From contig CACVBU010000619.1 in assembly GCA_902728285.1 (NCBI GenBank), positions 129,611 to 193,610 on the forward strand: a stretch of DNA of 64,000 nucleotides, written 5' to 3'. Made by a program: the position numbers and the translations under genes. The stretch is from Clytia hemisphaerica (Eukaryota > Cnidaria > Hydrozoa > Leptothecata > Clytiidae). The notes beneath the pieces are model-generated. The model did no database searches. It saw only the letters and a list, made by a program, of their open reading frames with translations, and was not told the origin of the DNA. How positions within the stretch are numbered: the first letter of the stretch is position 1; every line of letters starts with the position of its first letter. Below are positions 56,493 to 64,000 of this stretch, piece by piece.

Positions 56493-56989
56493 GTATCGAA
56501 GGAAATAATTTTCCAAGAAAGGGATTTATTTACTTTCGAAAATTCTACATTATAAAGCGCATTTCGCTTAAAGGGATAATTTGATGGTTTGAGATATTTG
56601 GATTAAAGAAACCTTCTGTGGTCCTTTAGTAAAACCTCAAAGTATGTTTGTGTAACTATTTTTCAAAATCGAGATATCAAAGTTTGAAACTTTTGAAAAT
56701 GGGTTCTTACACGGTTCTTACGTTGAAATTCTATTGTTTTCATCCTAAAAGCCAAAAACTTGTAACTTAAATATGCTCGACTCTGGAAAATAGTTAGGCA
56801 AAAATATTTTGAGATTTTGCCCAGGACAATAGAGGGATCCCACATGCCAAATATTACAAACCATCTGATTATCCCTTGAAAGATTTTTTCTCGTATGAGA
56901 AAGGTGCTTCATAGGTTTACAATACTAATACTAGGTTTAAAGTTTGATACAAAATTTTTCCCTTCACGCATTGTAATCAGTTAGAATTT

Positions 56990-57220
56990 TTGTATAAGAA
57001 CATCCAAAATTTTTGAAACCTTCAGATCTTCTTAACTTTTTCAATGTTAAGACTAAAAATGTTCTTATGACATGTTCTTAATTTCACCATTTTTGCCCAT
57101 TTTCCTAAGAAATCTGGTGTTTTCGAGTCCTCAAAGCCTTAAGATGTCCTTAACTTGTTCTTAAGATTTTTTTCATCGAAGCCTTATGTTCTTATATAGT
57201 TTGTTCTTATAAAAAACGTG
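56990..57220. repeat. TATAAGAACA interspersed repeat (representative copy)
   Basis: It opens TATAAGAACATCCAAAATTT, holds CTTAAGATGTCCTTAACTTG and closes GTTCTTATAAAAAACGTGTA. Other copies: about 31,660-31,890, 36,345-36,580, 53,390-53,500 and 60,345-60,680; related ends at 32,820-32,885 and 62,560-62,830. Confidence 0.7.
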
Positions 57221-57559
57221 TACACAGTGATTAAGAGTTTGTCATCTGAGCAGCCACCACAACCGCTGGAAAACTAGTAATTTTGTTTAAGCTCTATTCT
57301 GTATAAGAAGAAGCATAACCCAAAAATAAACATTTCCTTGGATTTTTAAATAAAAAACAACAAGAAAATAGACTATACTGTACAACTCCAACTTTAGACA
57401 ATGCTTCAAACTTCATACAGTTGAGTTACTATAACTCCATTTTTTTCGAGTTAAGGAAATAATCGAGATACGGAGTAAGCTTTCTTAACTGGAAAGGACC
57501 ATACAACTTATTCGAGTTAAGGAGACATTCAAGTTATAAAGGTTCGAGTCAAAGAGAAA

Positions 57560-60000
57560 TCACTGTATAACTTTTGGCACTGTGACCAATGTAAAATGAA
57601 TTTCAAATCTAAAGTGAAATCTCAACTAATTTTGTCATTAGATCTGAGAGTATCATTCATCTTTGAGAAGATCTTTTTCTTCCTTTTAATTTCAACATGT
57701 CGTGTTTTTAATTAGCGTATTTAAAAATGCCATTTAAATGGCTACCTTGTCAAACTTTTAGGTGGACTCAGACTTTTGAAAAACCGCGATATCGTTTACT
57801 TGACTCCAGTGACAGTCTATTAGATTGTGCAGTTTGTGAACTTTGAGTGATGTTTTTTTGATGGAGTCTTTCTTTTACGTTGAACGTTTCCTCAACTCCG
57901 AAAAATACCTTTCCGGCATATACTAATAATGTATCCTGTAGGTTTCTGTTTTTTTAAGATTTATCACTGTTGCAATTCCGTCTGGTTGCTGGTTTCTTCA
58001 TTAATCAGCATTTTTTGAACTCTTTAAAAAGTTATGTCTTGTGTCACAGACCCGCTGGGACCCCAGTCCCACTGGAAAATTAAGCAAAAATTTCGTCCCC
58101 GGTGGGAAAATGTCCTTGAATTTCAGCCCCACTAGGGAATTGACTTTGATTTCATTCATCCCCACTCGAAATTCTATGTTAAAAAATCGCACTCCAAAAC
58201 CATCCCACTGTATTTTTTAACCTTGGAACAAAAGAATTTCTATCCCCATCAGGATTTCAATAGGAATTTTATCCCCACTGAGGAGAAAAGTTCCACGGGG
58301 CTGTGAGACAGGGGTGTATTGTGGCGACTGATCATATTTTTTACTGTCTAAGATTTCCCTCTGATTATTGTAATACCCATGGGCCTGTTTTTTAATTAAT
58401 GTTTTGTCGGACATACAATCGATACTTTGAAGATCTATAGCAAAAAGACCACCTCCAAGCCCATCTATTTGAATGAAAATTTAGCGTTTTCTTTGGTAAA
58501 TATGAACAAAATTCGATTTTAGGAAGGCTGAACTGAGATCCTTTTGCCGCTAAAACTCGCCAAAATCAAGAAAAACGTGATTTCAAAAAGTGTGATTTTA
58601 TTAAAAATCAGGCCCCTATGTAACTCTTGAAAGTGGAGGCTTTGAAGAATTTCTTTACCGGTGTTTCAGTTTGTTGGTTTACCATTTCGTTGTTTGCAAG
58701 AAAAATCTATATATAAGAAAATAAATGCTCTGATAACCAAAATATTGAGAACATTTTAAAAATACTTTAAGGCTTTTGGGAGCTCTAAAACATCTGGTGG
58801 CTTCAAAGATTTTGGATGTTCATATAAAAGAATCTCATATTCAAATTAAATTATTGTAGTCAAACTCAATTAATGATGGATATTTAAATTACGGATCTTA
58901 CGAAGCATGTCCACGTACACGTACGCGTAAGATGTTTCAAAAATGGTGAAAATTAATCCATTTTGCATAACTTTGCGAATTCTAATTATGCACGGTACTG
59001 TCTTAGAAATTTGTAATGAAATTGGTTCGTTCCTAATCCTCCATCTTTCGATGAATTTACCGTTGATATAATAATCGATAACTTTTAGTAGGTTCGTTTT
59101 GCAATTCCTGCATTAATAACACGCATGCGTAATTTGCCGTTCTTTTAAACCACACGTAGTTAATTCCCGTGATAAACAAATAGGGATGAACCCGTAGAGG
59201 TGGTACAGTCACCACCGGTCGTCGGGAAAGGCGAAATATGAAATTTGTCGTTCCTTTTTGTCGTTCTTTATGAAATTTGTCGTTCTTTTTGTCTATTTTT
59301 ACTAATGCAGGATTTGTTAGATAGACATATAATTTCTTTGAAAACAGACCGAATGGGTTTGGGAGTTCTTTGGTTCTAAAAACTTCATTTTCGATACACA
59401 AGTACTTTGAAACCTTCTTTAAACCTTATTCTGAGGTGCTTCACGGTTTATTTTTTATGTACAGAGCTACCTCGAACCTTTGACTTAACTATGACGCGCG
59501 TTTCTCCTTTGCTAGTCCCTCGCCATGGCTCATTTTAAAGAATTACTTTGTTTTTCAGCTGAGGATTTCATTTTGCAAACAAATGTGAAACAAGGCTGTG
59601 TTTTGATAACTCTTTTCTCAAACAAAAAATTCGCGATGAAAAGTCCAATTTATAAATCATTTTCTTCTTCTCCTCTATTAGTTAACCCCATCAACACTCT
59701 TTCAAAAAAGTTTTTCAAAAACCTCTCCGCGCACGAGTGCTCTCCCTCGACATAAACGGCCACTCTCAGTTGGTTTCACTCCCTCCATTACAGAGGGTTT
59801 CACCTATTTTCAATTGAAAATAATATAAACACCTCGTTAGGTTTTGAAAATGTGAGGAAGGCACCTCCTTTATTTCCAAAGTAGATGTCAAAAGTTTTAG
59901 CTGTAAAGTTTTGTAGAGTTTTTACTTTTCTTGGCGAAAAGAACGGCGAATACTACGAGGAATGTAGGAGGACTTAGTTCGAAACCTGATTTTTAAAGAC
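57560..60000. other. Downstream UNC13 intron or intergenic, no exon recognised
   Basis: It contains the GGGGAT-rich repeat at 58,040-58,310, a TGTGAGACAGGGGTGTATTG motif at 58,303, and AT-rich sequence. The UNC13 C1 domain (HX12CX2C pattern) was looked for and not seen. Confidence 0.4.
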
Positions 60001-60680
60001 TTTATATCTTATAGGCCCTTTTTACGTCGGCCCTCCATTAGCGCTACTTTTCATCGCTGGCGATCGGTATTAAATTAGGACTGGTCTAAAAGTGAAAAAA
60101 TTGAGCTTTGGCGATATAAGGGGCTGGCTTAAAAGGTATAACGGGCCGGCGTAAAAATTGCCGATAAGGTAGTTTGGTCTTTTATGTCGCCAGAGTTATA
60201 TCAATGCCACATTTGAAAATGTTGGTGTATTTATTATGTAAAGATTATGTGGCAGTAGTTATAATAAGGGCTGTAAAAATTATTTAAAGACTGCGTAAAA
60301 ATACCATTATTCAGATTTTGCGAGCATTATCTTCTGAGGTTGCTACAGTGTGCATTGTTAAAACTCAAAAAGTTAAGAACATCCGAAGGCTTCAAAAATT
60401 TTCGATGTTTTAATAAAAAAGAAACGATGTTCTTATAAAAAAGAAACGTGTATTTCCTGGACAGAACAAACTATATAAGAACAAAAGGCTTCGATGGCCA
60501 AAATGTTAAGAACAAGTTAAGTACATTTTAAGGCTTTGCAGACTCTAAAGCACCCGATTTCTTAGGAAAGTGGACAAGAATACTCGAAAATGGTGAAAAT
60601 ATAAGAACATTTTTAGGCTTAAAACTCAAAAAGTTAAGAACATCAGAAGACTTCAGAAATTGTGTGGATGTTCTTATAAA

Positions 60681-60884
60681 CCAGACGTTACTAATCGATA
60701 AAATCGATTATCGATTAAAATTGATAGCTAATCGATAATTAATCGATTGATATTATTAACACTGTAATCGATATTATCGATTAAAAATCTATGGTGATAA
60801 TTTAATTGAGTCCTAAAAAATTGTGGGTATCGATTAGCTATCGTTTTTAATCGATAATCGATTTTATCGATTAGTAATGTCTGG
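60681..60884. mobile_element. ATCGAT-rich inverted repeat CCAGACGTTACTAATCGAT
   Basis: CCAGACGTTACTAATCGATA at the left against ATCGATTAGTAATGTCTGG at the right; TATAAA stands on both sides. It interrupts a TATAAGAACA-family repeat end (TTCTTATAAA...AAATTACGTG). Confidence 0.7.
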
Positions 60885-61135
60885 TATAAAAAATTACGTG
60901 TTGCAAGGGTGAATATTGTGAATTTTAAAATAAAGACTGACACTCTCCTTAAATCTTTGGTAGAAAGAAAGTTTTCTAAGAAAGTTCCTGTAAATCAATA
61001 CCGGTATATTTGCTCTTTGCTTCCATCGATCCCGCTCGATCACGACTGATTTGTTCATCAACTACTCTACTCTTTTTCTTTATCATTTAAAGTTCAAATT
61101 TCTAGACCAGCGGCCGAGGCAGTGGATTGTGTCAC

Positions 61136-62104
61136 TTCGTAGGGCACCCCTTAGATCAGGGCAAATTTTTGATATTATGCTCCTAATAGGGTGTAGAATT
61201 GACAAAAAAAATTTGCCCTTCGAATCTCCTGCAGTTTTCGAGTGAATCGATTTTTAGTTAATCGATAGAACTTATCAAGGGTCCCCCCTTTACTAACGGT
61301 TTTTTCGAAGTCTGTAAATCAAATATCTGAGACTACCAACGGATTCAGCGTGAAAAATAGATAAAGAAAATGGGGTTATTTGTTAAGTTTCGACCACCTG
61401 GTGCCGAGAAATGGCATTTTTAAGGCGAAAAATCGACGTTTTTGTCGTTTTCCGATGACGTCAGCATTTTCCTAGGAGCATTTTCAGAAAAAATCATTCC
61501 CACAACTGGATAGCCCTGAATTAGTAGTATCCAAAAATGGTATGGTTTGTTAACTTTCGATGTCTAGATCTCGAGATATTTTGGTTTAAATATTGAAAAT
61601 TATCGATATTTTTTGCTGAGTCAGCAGTTTTTCAGCATATTTATCCACCTTAAAAATGAATTATCTCGAGATCTATACATTGAAAGTTGACAAACCATAA
61701 CATTTTTGGATACTACTAATTCAGGGCTATCCAGCTGTGGGAATGATTTTTTCTGAAAATCCTCGTAGGAAAATGCTGACGTCATCGGAAAACGCCAAAA
61801 AACGTCGATTTTTCGCCTTTAAAATGCCATTTCTCGGCACCAGGTGGTCGAAACTTAACAAATAACCCCATTTTCTTTATCTACTTTTCACGCTGAGTCC
61901 GTTGGTAGTCTCAGATATTTGATTTTCAGACTTCGAAAAAACCGTTAGTAAAGGGGGGACCCTTGATAAGTTCTATGATTAACTAAAAATCGATTCACTG
62001 GAAAACTGCAGGAGATTCGAAGGGCAAATTTTTTTTGTCAATTCTACACCCTATTAGGAGCATAACATCAAAAATTTGCCCTGATCTAAGGGGTGCCCTA
62101 CGAA
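61136..62104. mobile_element. 969-bp near-perfect palindrome
   Basis: The left arm TTCGTAGGGCACCCCTTAGA is mirrored by TCTAAGGGGTGCCCTACGAA. Each arm is about 470 bp; the centre, near 61,620, is ATTTTTTGCTGAGTCAGCAG. I could follow complementarity along almost the whole arm with only a few single differences (e.g. AGCTGTGGG for CCACAACTGG). No coding frame over 65 codons. Confidence 0.9.
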
Positions 62105-63073
62105 AACCATTTTTAAGGCCTTTTTTAAGGTCTATTCCTTCTGATTCGCTTCTATCACAGATCGCTAACCAAGTGTTACAAATACCATGACCTTGTAAAA
62201 ACCAAAAATTTTCAAGCTCAAAAAAAAAAAGATCGAATCTTCATAATCTTTCTTCTATCACCAGACATAATTAACATCTAATGAAAAACACTTTGAAAAG
62301 TTTTTTCACACACTTGTTCACTAATTTGAGAAAAAATCTTCTTTTTTTTGTACTCGAGCTGTGATAAACTTGTTTTTGTTGTTGCATACTTCATCAAGTA
62401 ATGGAATCGTGAATAATGTTTTCAAGTGGCTTATGATAATACGAAACTTGGTTTGTCTCATAGTATTTTGATCGCCTCCGACCAACAGAATTTGCTGGTC
62501 TGCACTTTGTAAATCTAAACTGTGACTTTATATTGGGTTTATCGAAAACAAGAAAATACACTTCTTTTTTATAAGAACCAGTAAATTTATGATGAGGCTC
62601 GGCTGCTCTTATCTTTTTGGCACTTATTGAGCCTCAAATTGTCCTCAAATTATCCTGTTCTTATTTATTGGGTGTATTTTATGATTTATACCCAATTTTT
62701 ACTACTTTAACCACGAAATAGCTTGAAATTGAGTAATTCAGGCTCAGCATTGTTCTTAAATTGTTCTTATTTTTTGACAATTTTGAGACTCGTTGTTATT
62801 ATAAAATTGTTCTTATAAAAGAAAAAAGTGTATGTGTTTAAAGCTAACAGCCCTCTTGTCTGTACAACTTAGCCATTTAATCTTAAGTTGAGTTTTACAT
62901 TCGGAAGGAAGTTTCTATCATACAGACAATCTTTTTTTTATAAGAACCAGTAAATATTTGACGAGGCTTCGCTGTTTTTATTTTTCCGGCACCTTGCGCT
63001 TAAAGTTAATACTGTTCTTATTTCTCGGCAGAACTGATGTATTTTTACTAAACTAGTATTTATTTAGAAAATA

Positions 63074-63426
63074 CAGTAGGATCTCCATAACTCGAACGAG
63101 CCTCTACAACTCGAATGTCTCCTTAACTCAAAAGTTTTCCAGTCCTTTCAGCTATAAACCAGTGTACATAACTCGAAATTTCATAACTTGAACAAATTTA
63201 TTAGTTCCCGTGTGGGTTCGAGTTGGGACAAGCTGGAGTTTTTACAAGCTCTTATTTGATTTGGTTGGTCGTTATTAAACCTGTAATAAAACAATTTTGT
63301 TACTTTTTCTAAAGAACGCGTCATCTCTGTTACTTTTAATGACCAAATTAATCTATAAATCTATAAATTATCTTATATCTTATAAAAACTCCAGAACATC
63401 CCGTTCGAGTTATGGAGATTTCACTG
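63074..63426. mobile_element. Mariner/Tigger-type MITE
   Basis: CAGTAGGATCTCCATAACTC at the left and GAGTTATGGAGATTTCACTG at the right, with TA on both outer sides. The CAGTRRAACCTC-like end and TA target fit Tc1/mariner (Tigger) relatives. A related fragment with the same GAGTTA(A/T)GGA text is at 57,420-57,550. Confidence 0.7.
63225..63402. mobile_element. MITE (GGGACAAG family) with 9-bp TSD, nested in a CAGT-end element
   Basis: GGGACAAGCTGGAGTTTTTA at the left and AAAAACTCCAGAACATCCC at the right. GTTCGAGTT flanks it exactly at 63216-63224 and 63403-63411. It is 178 bp and interrupts the 63,074-63,426 element. Confidence 0.8.
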
Positions 63427-63538
63427 TAGTTCACCGTATGGTGTATACTCTGGTACATTACACTTTCTTTTTTAATCCATTGGTCTGCCAACTGTCGGAA
63501 TATATAGTGAAGAGAAGATTTTTGGGGTTTTAAAGGGG

Positions 63539-63544
63539 TTTATT
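63539..63544 (-). terminator. Polyadenylation signal AATAAA
   Basis: AATAAA on the minus strand, 76-81 nt after the stop of the coiled-coil exon, followed by a T-rich stretch. Confidence 0.4.
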
Positions 63545-63619
63545 TTAAATATATATATAAAATCTAAGTATACGGTAATTAACTATTTACAAAAATAAAT
63601 TCTAAAAGGATGTTTTCTT

Positions 63620-64000
63620 CTAAGATGAGACTTTTTCTACTTCGGTTGTTTCTTGGGCCATTTTGGCAGCCTTATTTGCGGCTCTGCGTTGTCTTTTGGC
63701 ACGACGTTTTTCTTGTTGAACAATACGTAATTCTTCTAATTCTTTGATTTTTTCTGACTGATCTTTTTGCTGTCTTAACTTCTCGATTTTCAAGGAAGTG
63801 ATATCAACGTCTTTGCCAGCTAGTTCTTCATCTAACTGTTGAATTTCTGAAGCATTGTTGTTCTCAACTTCAGTTGAGCTATAATTTTTTTCATTTTTTG
63901 AAAATTTTGATTTTTGGGGCCTGGGGACGAGTTTTTCACCAAAACGAGGCTGGCAGCCTGGACACTTCAAAAAAGGTCGGATTTGGCTGAAATTTGGCAC
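63620..64000 (-). CDS. Terminal exon of an unidentified coiled-coil protein (runs off window)
   Basis: The minus frame is open from the window edge to TAG at 63620-63622. The last about 85 residues (SSTEVENNNASEIQQLDEEL onward) form a charged heptad-like helix with KIEKLRQQKDQSEKIKELEE and a basic segment EKRRAKRQRRAANKAAKMA. An acceptor-like ATTATAG on the minus strand near 63,880 suggests the exon may begin there; the CPGC-containing frame upstream would then be intronic. AATAAA on the minus strand at 63539-63544, about 80 nt past the stop, fits a polyadenylation signal. Family not recognised. Confidence 0.5.
   Translation of the reverse strand: MPNFSQIRPFLKCPGCQPRFGEKLVPRPQKSKFSKNEKNYSSTEVENNNASEIQQLDEELAGKDVDITSLKIEKLRQQKDQSEKIKELEELRIVQQEKRRAKRQRRAANKAAKMAQETTEVEKVSS

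Noticed and set aside
59525-59755. 76-codon plus-strand frame starting at ATG after GCC context
   Set aside because: Contains an acceptor-like TTTTTCAG but no UNC13-like or other recognisable sequence; no donor in a matching phase.

Overview
This is a eukaryotic, AT-rich, intron-rich and transposon-dense window, almost certainly from an invertebrate animal. Genes are split by GT-AG introns of 0.4 to 7 kb. The two recognisable host genes are metazoan (an mRNA-decapping enzyme and a Munc13-type synaptic protein). The non-coding space is packed with fold-back elements, decayed retroelements, SINE heads and a Helitron-like element. The reverse-transcriptase fragments look like families I associate with cnidarians and other early-branching animals, so a cnidarian-like source is my best guess, at low confidence. 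No prokaryotic genes, rRNA, CRISPR array or viral genome was seen.

Layout. 1-2800: an inverted-repeat element, part of a repeat that recurs at 20.5-23.3 kb, and a minisatellite. 3010-8791 (+): seven exons of DCP2, complete at the 3' end; the 5' exons for the N-terminal regulatory domain were not found. 8.8-16.6 kb: MITE-like elements with recognisable inverted repeats, ending in a Helitron-like element with its 3' hairpin and CTAG end. About 16.96-19.03 kb (+): a broken non-LTR-type retroelement (reverse transcriptase, zinc knuckle, restriction-like endonuclease region, poly-A tail). 19.77-23.76 kb: a four-level nest of transposons inside a hAT-like element. 24.3-35.9 kb: large fold-back elements, a LINE 3' fragment and long featureless AT-rich stretches. 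36,275-56,492 and probably beyond (+): the 5' half of an UNC13 gene. Its exons give the start of the first C2 domain, the end of that C2 domain, an acidic/serine-rich linker and a Trp-containing basic helix matching the calmodulin-binding region. One C2A exon could not be found and one linker exon carries a frame conflict. Inside the 6.9-kb UNC13 intron lies an antisense PAN/Apple plus fibrinogen-related-domain exon and a cluster of diverged local repeats. 57-63.4 kb: more elements, including a 969-bp near-perfect palindrome. 63.6-64 kb (-): the last exon of an unidentified coiled-coil protein running off the window.

The host genes are not an operon and have unrelated jobs: DCP2 acts in cytoplasmic mRNA decay, UNC13 in vesicle priming, and the fibrinogen-domain protein is probably secreted. 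The most informative content is the transposon archaeology. Filled/empty site comparison and intact target-site duplications define several element families and their order of insertion.
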